Below, piece after piece: positions 23,477 through 31,482 of a DNA stretch of 64,000 nt. The stretch spans positions 62,001-126,000 of the forward strand of contig NZ_JAEMNW010000010.1 in the NCBI RefSeq assembly GCF_016481275.1. Direction: 5' to 3'. The translations under genes and the position numbers were made by a program. How positions within the stretch are numbered: the first letter of the stretch is position 1; every line of letters starts with the position of its first letter. The notes beneath the pieces are model-generated. The model searched no databases and had not been told where the DNA came from. It was given only the letters and a program-made list of their open reading frames with translations. This DNA is from Antrihabitans auranticaus. GTDB taxonomy: Bacteria > Actinomycetota > Actinomycetes > Mycobacteriales > Mycobacteriaceae.

Positions 23477-24831
23477 TGTCGACTCTCCTTTCCAGTGTTC
23501 TCACCCGACGCTGTTCCAGTTCCCTGTAAGGGGACCAGCTCGTCCGGTGCGAAGTAGAGGTACCTGCCGTACCAATCGTGCATCTCCGATGCGGGGTCGT
23601 CGACAAGGATTACGCCGACGTGTATTTCGCCGTCGACGTCGCCATGCACGAGCGCGACCCTGGCGGTCTGACCTGCGAAGAACATGTCGTGCGCATCCGC
23701 ACGACGCGAAGGGCGAAGCGTGACCAGGCTGCCCTTGGCGATCCGAACACCATCGACGACGACGCCGTCCACGTCCGGTTGCACGGACCCGTCGGCTTCC
23801 TCCGACCACCATGGGATCTCGTCGTCCAGTTCAGGGACCAAACGCGCGTGCGGGTCGCGCAACACTCCGTGGAGTGCGGCCATGTCCTGCGGCGTCATGG
23901 CCTCGCAGCGGTCGATGATCGCCGCTGCCTTGGGGTCGGTTGCGCGCGCCTGCGCTTTTTCCTCTTCGGTGAGCGTCATGATGCGAAGGCTGAGGATCTC
24001 GTCTATCTCGGTCGAATCGAACAGCGCTCCGCTGCTCTGCTCGGCGACCTCCGGATAGTCGTACAGGATGATCGGCGACGCGAGCATCACGTCGGTATCG
24101 CCAGGTCTGCCCGCGAGGACGGGAAAGCAACGCTGCTGGGTGCAGCCGGCGACGGCGGCCGCTGCGTCGTCCGGCGGTTCCAGCAGCGAAACGAACTGCG
24201 GCCCTTCGGCACTGATGATCATGTGTGCGCCGATGAACGACGTCCTGATCGCCTCGTCCTTGGTCGTCGCCCGTACCGCCGAGTTGTGCACGGCGACGGT
24301 GAGACGGGTCAGGTCGCCGCATGGAACCGCGCTGACGTTCACCTCACCACGCAACGGCCAGCGGCGCCGCACCACACGTCCGGCCCCATCGGCGAGTAGC
24401 TCGGACTCCGACCCACCCTGGAACTGCACGGGCAACGCCAAGGTCGACGTCATCTCGGCAAGTTCGAAGGGACCGATCTCGACCTCGCATTCGACGGCCT
24501 CGTCCCACGTAACCCACTGCGTCGCACCGACCGTCAGCTGGGCAACCGGCACAAATCCCCCATCGACTGCTTGCTCGATCAGACGCTGCTGTAACTGCAG
24601 ACATCGCAAGGTGACAGTGAATCGACCCGTCCCCCGCAGCAGCACCTGCGTTCGCATACCGGACTCTTCGCCGAGTCCGTCGGCTGCGGCACTGGGCGGG
24701 CCGAGAACGCCAAATTGCCAACGCGATTGATTCTTCGCCGACGTGGATCGATACGGGTACAGGAGGTAGCCCTCGTACAGAACAGCGTCTGCGACCGCCC
24801 GAACGTTCGCCAAACCCACCCGTGTCGTCAT
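23473..24831 (-). CDS. Conserved hydrogenase-locus protein of unknown function (452 aa)
   Basis: A 452-residue soluble protein beginning TTRVGLANVRAVADAVLYEGYLLYPYRSTSAKNQSRWQFGVLGPPSAA. The N-terminal two thirds look beta-rich. A cysteine pair in AVAGCTQQRCFPVLAG is conspicuous, followed by DVMLASPIILYDYPEVAEQSSGALFDSTEIDEILSLRI, a helical EEEKAQARATDPKAAAIIDRCEAM, and a beta-rich C-terminal domain ending GRYLYFAPDELVPL. No signal peptide or known cofactor motif is visible. It overlaps DUF6084 upstream (ATGA) and the miniprotein downstream (GTGA). Such a large unassigned protein in the structural operon may be a dedicated assembly factor or electron-transfer partner. Confidence 0.72.
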   Translation of the reverse strand: MTTRVGLANVRAVADAVLYEGYLLYPYRSTSAKNQSRWQFGVLGPPSAAADGLGEESGMRTQVLLRGTGRFTVTLRCLQLQQRLIEQAVDGGFVPVAQLTVGATQWVTWDEAVECEVEIGPFELAEMTSTLALPVQFQGGSESELLADGAGRVVRRRWPLRGEVNVSAVPCGDLTRLTVAVHNSAVRATTKDEAIRTSFIGAHMIISAEGPQFVSLLEPPDDAAAAVAGCTQQRCFPVLAGRPGDTDVMLASPIILYDYPEVAEQSSGALFDSTEIDEILSLRIMTLTEEEKAQARATDPKAAAIIDRCEAMTPQDMAALHGVLRDPHARLVPELDDEIPWWSEEADGSVQPDVDGVVVDGVRIAKGSLVTLRPSRRADAHDMFFAGQTARVALVHGDVDGEIHVGVILVDDPASEMHDWYGRYLYFAPDELVPLQGTGTASGENTGKESRQ

Positions 24832-25463
24832 GCGGTCACTTCCTTCGGAAGCAGATGCGTGATGGCATCGTCGAGGCTGAGCATGCCGTTGTCGGACTTG
24901 AACTTTGCCAGCGCAGCGATCGTCTCGTGGTCCAGCCGCACCCAGCCCGTGTTCGGAAAGTGTTCGCGTACAAGGTCTTTCCAGATCGAGACCGGCATGT
25001 CGTAGGCCGCCTGCCGGTCCCACGGTACCTGCGCGACGCTGAATCCAGTCTCGCCCTTCGCGAAAACTGTGCCGCTGAACAAGAATTCGAGTGGCACACC
25101 CTTCGACTGGAGCGCGTGCAGGTACTTGGCTGCACCGACCTCGAAATCGTAGGTACACGGCAGCGGCAGATCGACCTCGCACGATCCTGTGAAGCCGGGA
25201 ACCATTGCGCTGGCGTGCATCCACAGAAAGTTCCGGACCGTGGAACTCCAACGTTCCCGCGGCCCGAACAGGTCCTGCAAGCCTTCGGCTTCTGCGTCGT
25301 CGTACCGGCGTTTGTGCGGGTCGATCCGCACCTGACAACGCAGCGCAAGCGTGTGGATCTGTGCACCGCTGGTTTCTGCAATGCGTAAGCGCGCGTTGAG
25401 AATCGGTGTCGCCGCATAAGCTGCAGGTGCCACATCGAGGACATCGAACGACAGTGCCGTCAC
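24828..25463 (-). CDS. DUF6084 family protein, hydrogenase-locus accessory
   Basis: A 211-residue protein starting at ATG 25463, overlapping the DUF5947 stop as ATGA. MTALSFDVLDVAPAAYAATPILNARLRIAETSGAQIHTLALRCQVRIDP is an alternating pattern suggestive of a beta-sandwich. FSGTVFAKGETGFSVAQVPWDRQAAYDMPVSIWKDLVREHFPNTGWVRL follows, with a short helical end. I recognise it as the DUF6084 type found next to DUF5947 in actinobacterial hydrogenase clusters. There are no cysteine pairs suited to a metal cluster. Function unknown; an assembly or structural role is inferred from its place between structural and protease genes. Confidence 0.8.
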   Translation of the reverse strand: MTALSFDVLDVAPAAYAATPILNARLRIAETSGAQIHTLALRCQVRIDPHKRRYDDAEAEGLQDLFGPRERWSSTVRNFLWMHASAMVPGFTGSCEVDLPLPCTYDFEVGAAKYLHALQSKGVPLEFLFSGTVFAKGETGFSVAQVPWDRQAAYDMPVSIWKDLVREHFPNTGWVRLDHETIAALAKFKSDNGMLSLDDAITHLLPKEVTA

Positions 25464-26119
25464 GACAACCTCGCGACTCGGCTACGCCCCGCGACATCGG
25501 CGAAGAAGGAATCGATCTCGCGACGCGCGTCCTGGCCGCCGTCGAACCCGCGCCAGACCTTTCGCAGGCTCCCGACCAACTGGTAGCAGGCATCGATGGG
25601 CACGAGGTAGCACTCCGGATCGCCACCGCGCTCCGGTACCCGGATCAGCAATGCCTCGACATCGGGTAAAAGTAATGCCAGCGCGGGGTTTTCGGCGCAG
25701 ACGTCGTTCCAGACATCGAGCGGTAGCTCGGATTCCGTCGCGCCCGCCGGACCGGGATAGAACGCGACCGTGCGGCCCATTGCCGAATTGTGAAAGAAGA
25801 ACGCCAACGCCACCGGGATTTCCAGGGCATCCCAGCGGCCGGGGGCGAGTGCGAAATCAGGAAAAGACAAGTAGCGCTCCGGTACCGCGCGGTATCGGAG
25901 CGTGGCGTGCTGATCCGAGAACAAGAGATAGCACCCGCGGCAGGTACACATCAGTTGCCGGCTCTCGATGCTCACGACGTGCTGATGCTCGGCCTGGATC
26001 GGCACAGCACACATCTCACAACGTTCGCCCGCAGCGACTTTCGGCGGGCCTTTGGCAATCCGCCGCAACACTGCGAGTGGCGAACCACCCGCCTGCTGTG
26101 TCACCCGGCTCTGTGTCAC
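25460..26119 (-). CDS. DUF5947 family protein with N-terminal zinc-ribbon-like cysteines
   Basis: A 219-residue protein. GTG 26119 overlaps the stop of the NifU-like gene as GTGA; a second GTG at 26104 lies in an immediate repeat of GGGTGACACAG. The cysteines CEMCAVPI and LMCTCRGCYLLF, with a His nearby, suggest a small zinc or iron site in the first 70 residues. The rest (RYLSFPDFALAPGRWDALEIPVALAFFFHNSAMGRTVAFYPGPAGA) is the conserved DUF5947 body. The protein belongs to the core set of accessory genes that travel with group 1h hydrogenases. Its reaction or partner is not known. Confidence 0.82.
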   Translation of the reverse strand: MTQSRVTQQAGGSPLAVLRRIAKGPPKVAAGERCEMCAVPIQAEHQHVVSIESRQLMCTCRGCYLLFSDQHATLRYRAVPERYLSFPDFALAPGRWDALEIPVALAFFFHNSAMGRTVAFYPGPAGATESELPLDVWNDVCAENPALALLLPDVEALLIRVPERGGDPECYLVPIDACYQLVGSLRKVWRGFDGGQDARREIDSFFADVAGRSRVARLS

Positions 26120-27009
26120 CCGGCGGCCTCCGTCACCGGCACTGCAATGGACAGAACACCGTCGCGGACAAGTACCGGAAGCGGATCGAGGTGGTCGGTC
26201 CCATCGTCCACACCGGCGCCCGCATGCCGAATGTCGTAGTGCGCCCGACAGATCGGGCACCGCAGAATCGCATCACCGGCCGCTCCCCCGGCCCGGCGCG
26301 CCATGACCGCACCCGCCATCGAATTCGTGCACGACGGGCAGCGGTCCCGGTAGGCAAACAGGTCGTCGGTCAACCGGCACACCACGATTGGTAACCCCCC
26401 GACCACGAACCCGCCGACCTCACCTGGAAGCAGGTCGGCAAGCTCGGGGACTGCATACCAGGAGCCCGCGACGTGCACCGGTGCCGAGTGCACCTTCGAC
26501 ATCAGCGACTCCGCCGAGATCAGGCTCGGTGCCGGTTCCGCGCCCACTACCTCGATCTCGTCCGTTTCCGGAGCAGCGGCCTGCACGGCATCCTTGACCG
26601 CCAACTCCAACGTGACCGACGACGACGGACAGCTCTTGCAACTTCCGGTCAGCCGCAATCGGACAACACTGCCGTGCACGCCGAGCAGTTCGACGTCGCC
26701 ACCGTGCGACCCAAGGTAGGGCCGAACGCTGTCGAGCGCTGCACGCACCCTCGTTTCGACGTCCTCCGGATGCAGACCATGGACGAGCAACAGGCTGGCA
26801 ACAAGATCGTCGGAAGCGAACTTCCTGATCAGATCTGGGTTGTCGCGCGCGATCGCAATCATGCGTTCGAGGCCGCCGCCATACAGATCGACGACCTCGC
26901 GGACCAACTCTTCGGCTCGCTCACGCGCGACGACACCGCCGGCGGAACTGGCGTCGAGCAAAGACTCGATGCGTTCGCCGGCGGTGCGCCAGTCGCTCTC
27001 CCCTGTCAT
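26116..27009 (-). CDS. NifU-like protein with C-terminal Rieske-like/zinc-type cysteines
   Basis: A 297-residue protein. About residues 82-160 form a NifU C-terminal-type domain (VRPYLGSHGGDVELLGVHGSVVRLRLTGSCKSCPSSS) with Cys124 and Cys127, the iron-sulfur-binding pair. The C-terminal part contains CPSC and later CPICRAH, a CxxC...CxxCxxH pattern close to but not identical with a canonical Rieske site (CxH...CxxH). It follows hhyL with an ATGA overlap. It may deliver clusters to the small subunit, or carry electrons from hydrogenase to the respiratory chain. Both roles are inferred from domains and position. Confidence 0.85.
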   Translation of the reverse strand: MTGESDWRTAGERIESLLDASSAGGVVARERAEELVREVVDLYGGGLERMIAIARDNPDLIRKFASDDLVASLLLVHGLHPEDVETRVRAALDSVRPYLGSHGGDVELLGVHGSVVRLRLTGSCKSCPSSSVTLELAVKDAVQAAAPETDEIEVVGAEPAPSLISAESLMSKVHSAPVHVAGSWYAVPELADLLPGEVGGFVVGGLPIVVCRLTDDLFAYRDRCPSCTNSMAGAVMARRAGGAAGDAILRCPICRAHYDIRHAGAGVDDGTDHLDPLPVLVRDGVLSIAVPVTEAAG

Positions 27010-28805
27010 TCGCCGGTGACGGACTGCGTCGGCGAATGCAGCTTCTCGAGTGTCTTTCCCTCACCCAGGTACATGTGAACACCGCACGGCAGACACGGAT
27101 CGAAGCTCCGCACCGTTCGCATGATGTCGATGCCCTTGAAGTGTTCGCGGTCGTTCTCCTCGAAAATCGGTTGACCTTGAACTGCGTCCTCGTACGGACC
27201 CGGAGTGCCGTAGCTGTCCCGCGGGTTCGCGTTCCACGGCGTCGGCGGATACGGGTGGTAGTTGGCGATCTTGCCGTCACGAATCACCATGTGATGGCTC
27301 AGCACGCCGCGGACCGCTTCGGTGAACCCGCAGCCGATTCCTTCGTCCGGGACCTCGAACTTCTCCCAGGTCTTGGTCCGGCCTGCCCGGATCTCTTCGA
27401 GCGCCTTCTCCGCGAAGTGCAACGCACAGCCCGCCGCGTAGGCCTGGAAGTAGGTACGGGCACGGTCGCGTTCGATCGTGTTGCTCCCGTGCACCGGGAT
27501 CTTCCATTCGAAGGACACCGGTCCCTTCAGCGCGGTCTTCGGCAGATTGATCTGCACACTGTTGCCGGTCGACTTGACGTACCCCCCGCAATCGACCAGG
27601 CCGGCCAGAGCGGTCGACCAGAGCCGCGCCAGCGGGCCGCCACCTGTGTCGAGCGCAAGATGATCCGTGCCGTCGAACCAGCGCGGCGACATGACCCAGC
27701 TGTACTTGTCGTCCATATCGCGCTTCTGCGGATGCGGATTCGTGTGCTGGTTCCACGGATGCCTGCGGTCCACCGGATTGCCGAGCGGATCCTTCTTGAC
27801 GAACATCTCCTGGTCGGTCCAGTCGTCGTAATACGAACTACCCAAGAGGATTCGGATCCCGAGGTTGATGTCGACCAGGGATGTCGTGACAAGTTTGCCG
27901 TCGACGACGACGCCCGGCGTGACGAACATCGCCCGGCCCCACTTCTCCATGTCCTTGTAGCTGAAGTTGCAGACAGCAGGGTCCTGGAACGACCCCCAGC
28001 AGCCGAGCAACGTCCGCCGCAAGCCGACCTTCTCGTAACCGGGAATTGCCTCGTAGAAGAAGTCGAACAGGTCGTCGTGCATCGGGACGACCTTCTTCAT
28101 GAACTCGACGTAGCGCATGAGTCTGGTCATGTAGTCGGTCATCAATTGAATCGTCGCAACGGTTCCGACGCCACCCGGATACAGGGTCGAGGGGTGCACG
28201 TGGCGACCCTCCATGAGGCAAAACATCTCTCGCGTATAGCGGCTGACTTGCAGGGCCTCGCGATAGAACTCGCCGGTGAACGGGTTCAACGCTCGCATGA
28301 TGTCGCCGATTGTCTTCAGCCCGTGCTCACCGGCATGCGGTGATTCGGTCCGATTGGCCATCTCGAGCACACCCGGATTGGTCTCGCCGACCATCTTCTC
28401 GCAGAAGTCCACGCCGACCAGGTTCTCTTGGAAGATGTTGTGGTCGAACATGTATTCAGCGGCTTCACCGAGATTGACGATCCACTCGCCAAGGGCCGGA
28501 GGCTGGACGCCGTAGGCCATATTCTGGCAATAGCACGAGCACGTCGCATGGTTGTCACCGCAGATACCGCAGATGCGGCTCGTGATGAAATGCGCGTCGC
28601 GCGGGTCTTTGCCCTTCATGAAAATCGAATAGCCGCGGAAGATCGACGACGTGCTGTGGCACTCGACGACTTCCTTCTGTTTGAAGTCGATCTTCGTGTA
28701 GATGCCGAGGCTGCCGACGATGCGCGTAATCGGGTCCCAGGCCATCTCCACAAGGCCGTCTTCGCCCATCGACTTACTGGAAGCGTTAGGAATTATCGTT
28801 GTCAT
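27006..28805 (-). CDS. hhyL: Group 1h (actinobacterial-type) [NiFe]-hydrogenase large subunit
   Basis: The 599-residue catalytic subunit. The nickel-iron site ligands are visible as RICGICGDNHATC (Cys79, Cys82) and, near the end, DPCLPCGVH (Cys571, Cys574). The 22 residues after His577 are the tail removed by the maturation protease. The opening MAWDPITRIVGSLGIYTKIDF and the motif NHATCSCYCQNMAYG agree with group 1h, the oxygen-tolerant high-affinity enzymes that scavenge atmospheric hydrogen. It is the third gene after hypA/hypB and hhyS; hhyS lies 30 bp upstream. Electrons are expected to reach the respiratory chain. Confidence 0.96.
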   Translation of the reverse strand: MTTIIPNASSKSMGEDGLVEMAWDPITRIVGSLGIYTKIDFKQKEVVECHSTSSIFRGYSIFMKGKDPRDAHFITSRICGICGDNHATCSCYCQNMAYGVQPPALGEWIVNLGEAAEYMFDHNIFQENLVGVDFCEKMVGETNPGVLEMANRTESPHAGEHGLKTIGDIMRALNPFTGEFYREALQVSRYTREMFCLMEGRHVHPSTLYPGGVGTVATIQLMTDYMTRLMRYVEFMKKVVPMHDDLFDFFYEAIPGYEKVGLRRTLLGCWGSFQDPAVCNFSYKDMEKWGRAMFVTPGVVVDGKLVTTSLVDINLGIRILLGSSYYDDWTDQEMFVKKDPLGNPVDRRHPWNQHTNPHPQKRDMDDKYSWVMSPRWFDGTDHLALDTGGGPLARLWSTALAGLVDCGGYVKSTGNSVQINLPKTALKGPVSFEWKIPVHGSNTIERDRARTYFQAYAAGCALHFAEKALEEIRAGRTKTWEKFEVPDEGIGCGFTEAVRGVLSHHMVIRDGKIANYHPYPPTPWNANPRDSYGTPGPYEDAVQGQPIFEENDREHFKGIDIMRTVRSFDPCLPCGVHMYLGEGKTLEKLHSPTQSVTGE

Positions 28806-28835
28806 TCGAATTTGCCCTATCTTCAGCGCAGGGAA

Positions 28836-29891
28836 TTACCAGGTGCGCTTGGCGCCGGTAGTGAGTTGGGTTCCCTTGGCACGCCAGTGCGGCTCTTGGT
28901 CGAGGGTCTTCTTGGTGATCTTGCGCAAGTTGCGAATCGCAGACCCATAAAGTCCAGAGGCCCTCGTCGACAGCTTCCCACCGGGTGGTTCGTCCATGAA
29001 CGGCATGAACTTGTCCGGGAATCCAGGCATCGTGCAGCCGATGCAGATACCGCCCACATTGGGGCATCCGCCTACGCCGTTGATCCAACCACGTTTCGGC
29101 ACATTGCATTTGACGACGGGTCCCCAGCAGCCGAGCTTCACGATGCACTTCGGCGAACCGTACTCGTCGGCGAAATCGCCCTGCTCGTAGTAGCCCGCGC
29201 GGTCGCAGCCCTCGTGCACGGTGGACCCGAAGAGCCATTGCGGCCGGAGCGCGTCGTCGAGCGGAATCATGGGAGCCTGGCCGGTCGCCATGTAGAGCAG
29301 ATACGTCAGCGTCTCGGACAGATTGTCCGGATGGATCGGGCAGCCGGGAACACACACGATCGGTATGCCCGCCTTGGACTTCCAATCCCAACCGAGGTAG
29401 TCGGGAACACCCATCGCGCCGGTCGGGTTACCGGCCATTGCATGAATGCCGCCGTACGTCGCGCATGTGCCGACCGCGACGATCGCGGTCGCCTTCGGCG
29501 CCAGTTTGTCGAGCCATTCGCTCGTAGTTATCGGCTGACCGGTCTCCCGGTTGTTACCGAACCCGCACCAATAGCCGTCGCCGTGCAGCTGCTCGTTGGG
29601 GATCGACCCCTCGACGACCAAAACGAACGGTTCCAACTCGCCGCGATCGGCTTTCCAGAACCACTCCAGGAAGTCGTCCGCGCCGCCTTGGGGACCGCAC
29701 TCGAAATCGATCAACGGCCAATGCACCGCGATCTTGGGCAAACCGGGGAGCGCGCCGAGCGCGATCTCCTCGATACTGGGTTGAGTGGCGGCTGTCAGAG
29801 CCACCGAATCGCCGTCGCAACTGAGACCCGCATTGATCCACAGGACGTGAATCAGGGTTTCTTCGGCTTTGATTGCTTCCTTTGTCGGCAT
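28836..29891 (-). CDS. hhyS: Group 1h [NiFe]-hydrogenase small subunit
   Basis: The 351-residue iron-sulfur subunit that carries electrons from the active site. The proximal cluster region reads NAGLSCDGDSVAL: in ordinary hydrogenases this is CxxC, but the second Cys is Asp28 here, the known hallmark of actinobacterial-type enzymes. Further cysteine motifs are GTCATYGG, VPGCPIHPD, and the distal set in WGPVVKCNVPKRGWINGVGGCPNVGGICIGCTMPGFPDKF. There is no twin-arginine signal peptide and no C-terminal membrane helix, so the enzyme should be cytoplasmic or docked peripherally. GGAAGG precedes the ATG. Confidence 0.96.
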   Translation of the reverse strand: MPTKEAIKAEETLIHVLWINAGLSCDGDSVALTAATQPSIEEIALGALPGLPKIAVHWPLIDFECGPQGGADDFLEWFWKADRGELEPFVLVVEGSIPNEQLHGDGYWCGFGNNRETGQPITTSEWLDKLAPKATAIVAVGTCATYGGIHAMAGNPTGAMGVPDYLGWDWKSKAGIPIVCVPGCPIHPDNLSETLTYLLYMATGQAPMIPLDDALRPQWLFGSTVHEGCDRAGYYEQGDFADEYGSPKCIVKLGCWGPVVKCNVPKRGWINGVGGCPNVGGICIGCTMPGFPDKFMPFMDEPPGGKLSTRASGLYGSAIRNLRKITKKTLDQEPHWRAKGTQLTTGAKRTW

Positions 29892-30016
29892 GATTGGCTG
29901 CCTTCCGGGACTTGGGCTGGGGTCCCTGCGCCACCGGAGTCGATTTTCGGCCCTCTTGTGTGGCGTTGATCACTAATCTCCTACTCAAGATCGGTTCTGT
30001 CAACGCTATCCAGGCG

Positions 30017-30892
30017 TTATGATGCGCGACTTGCAACCCACTCGTACCACGCGTCGATTCCCGCACCGGTGGTTGCCGACAAGTTGATCATTTCCACGCC
30101 GGGATTGATTGAGCGAGCGTACTTTTCGCACATTTCGACGTCGAAGTCGACATACGGGAGAAGATCAATCTTGTTGACGACGACAAGATCAGCCGCAGCG
30201 AACATATGGGGGTACTTGAGCGGCTTGTCCGTCCCTTCCGTCACAGAGATGACGACAACCTTGGCGCGCTCGCCAAGATCGAACAAAGCGGGGCAGACCA
30301 GATTTCCGACATTCTCGACGAACAGCAACGAACCGGACGCCGGATCGAGTGCCGTCATGGCATCCTGCAACATCTCAGCATCCAGGTGACACCCCGCCCC
30401 AGTGTTGACCTGGACGACAGCACACCCGGTCGCCCTGATCCGGTCGGCGTCGAGCATCGTCTCCTGATCACCTTCGACGACCGCAACCGGACGCTCCCCC
30501 CGCATCTCCCGAATCGTCCGCTCGAGCAACGTCGTCTTGCCGGCGCCGGGTGAACTCATCAGGTTCAACGCAACGATCCCGCGGCCGGCGAGCCACCCCC
30601 GGTTTCGTTCGGCCAGGAGGTCGTTCTTGGCCAGGACGTTCTGTTCGAGGGTGACCGTGACGAACTCGGGAGCGTGGTCGTGGTCGTCGTGGTCGTGCGT
30701 GTGGCTGTGCTCGTGTGTGTGGCTGTGCTCCCGGCTGTGGTCGTGCACATGTCCGTGCTCGTGCGAGTGGTCGTGAATGTGGTCGTGCACCTGCCCGTGG
30801 TCGTGGTCGTGTTCGTGGCCGTGACCGTGGCCGCGCTCGTCGAGAACCGTGATGACCGCTTCGTCTTCGCCACATCCGCAGGTAGCACACAT
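30017..30892 (-). CDS. hypB: Hydrogenase nickel-insertion GTPase HypB with His-rich domain
   Basis: HypB (291 residues) is a SIMIBI GTPase that inserts nickel with HypA. The N-terminal MCATCGCGE supplies the high-affinity nickel-site cysteines. Residues 20-75 are extremely rich in His and Asp (HGHGHEHDHDHG and similar), a nickel store as in rhizobial HypB. The GTPase part has the P-loop LMSSPGAGKTT, VVEGDQET, NVGNLVCPA and NKIDLLPY. It follows hypA by 3 bp and precedes hhyS by 125 bp, a gap that may hold a second promoter. Confidence 0.97.
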   Translation of the reverse strand: MCATCGCGEDEAVITVLDERGHGHGHEHDHDHGQVHDHIHDHSHEHGHVHDHSREHSHTHEHSHTHDHDDHDHAPEFVTVTLEQNVLAKNDLLAERNRGWLAGRGIVALNLMSSPGAGKTTLLERTIREMRGERPVAVVEGDQETMLDADRIRATGCAVVQVNTGAGCHLDAEMLQDAMTALDPASGSLLFVENVGNLVCPALFDLGERAKVVVISVTEGTDKPLKYPHMFAAADLVVVNKIDLLPYVDFDVEMCEKYARSINPGVEMINLSATTGAGIDAWYEWVASRAS

Positions 30893-30895
30893 GAT

Positions 30896-31225
30896 TCAGC
30901 TCACTTCCATAGACGTGATCCGCAGTTCGCGGCCTGAAACGACCTCGACATCGGCGCTTCCGCATGCACACAGAAGGATGAGGTCGGCGAGGGTGAAATC
31001 GGAATCGCAGCCACGGCAGTGCGCCCGGCCGAGTGGCTCCTCGATCTCGAGGGTTGCACCTTCGGCGACGGTTCCGGCCGTTGCGAGTTCGAAGCAGAAC
31101 TGCATGGCGTGCGGGACCACCGCACACAGTTTTCCGACCTGTAGCCGTACGCACTGCACCTTGCGACCTTCGGCCGCTTCACACACCGCATCGACAACAC
31201 TCTGTGTAATCGACATCTCGTGCAT
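30896..31225 (-). CDS. hypA: Hydrogenase nickel-insertion protein HypA
   Basis: HypA (109 residues) binds nickel through its N-terminus (MHEMSITQSVVDAV; His2 is the known ligand) and zinc through a cysteine site: CRGC and later LLCACGSADVEV. The second pair is CxC in place of the usual CxxC, a variation I believe is common in actinobacterial HypA. It cooperates with HypB in loading nickel into the large subunit. It is the promoter-proximal gene of the whole structural operon. Confidence 0.95.
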   Translation of the reverse strand: MHEMSITQSVVDAVCEAAEGRKVQCVRLQVGKLCAVVPHAMQFCFELATAGTVAEGATLEIEEPLGRAHCRGCDSDFTLADLILLCACGSADVEVVSGRELRITSMEVS

Positions 31226-31429
31226 TCCGGCCTCGTTTCAGCCCCTGGTGCCACAGTAGGACTCGGCCGGACCACGCACAACGAGAATTCAAGATCGGCG
31301 ACCGGATGCGTCGAGTGGCTCATCCATCGAACGCATAGTTGTTCAGCCGTTTTCGGCTTCCCGGGCCTGAAGAACCGTGCACTCGATGAGCAGCGACGTG
31401 TTCGGGGCCCCGACCCCCTGCCCGCATGT

Positions 31430-31448
31430 CATTACCTCCGAGGTAATG
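31430..31448. promoter_or_regulatory. Perfect 19-bp inverted repeat, probable autoregulatory operator
   Basis: CATTACCTC-C-GAGGTAATG is perfectly symmetric and lies 35 bp before the XRE-family regulator gene. MmyB-like regulators typically repress themselves and a divergent gene through such palindromes. The nearest gene on the other side is hypA (start 31225), some 200 bp away. Confidence 0.7.
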
Positions 31449-31482
31449 GCGCTGCTTCCCTCGGCTGACTACGTTCGGGTGC

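Noticed and set aside
23473-25626. A 717-residue single protein spanning the 452-aa gene and DUF6084
   Set aside because: The extra N-terminal part is an Arg/Pro-rich shadow of DUF6084; ATG 24831 overlaps the upstream stop.
30674-30840. Repetitive GTG-GTC-GTG tract as a CRISPR or microsatellite
   Set aside because: It is the coding sequence of the His/Asp-rich region of HypB; units are irregular and there are no spacers.
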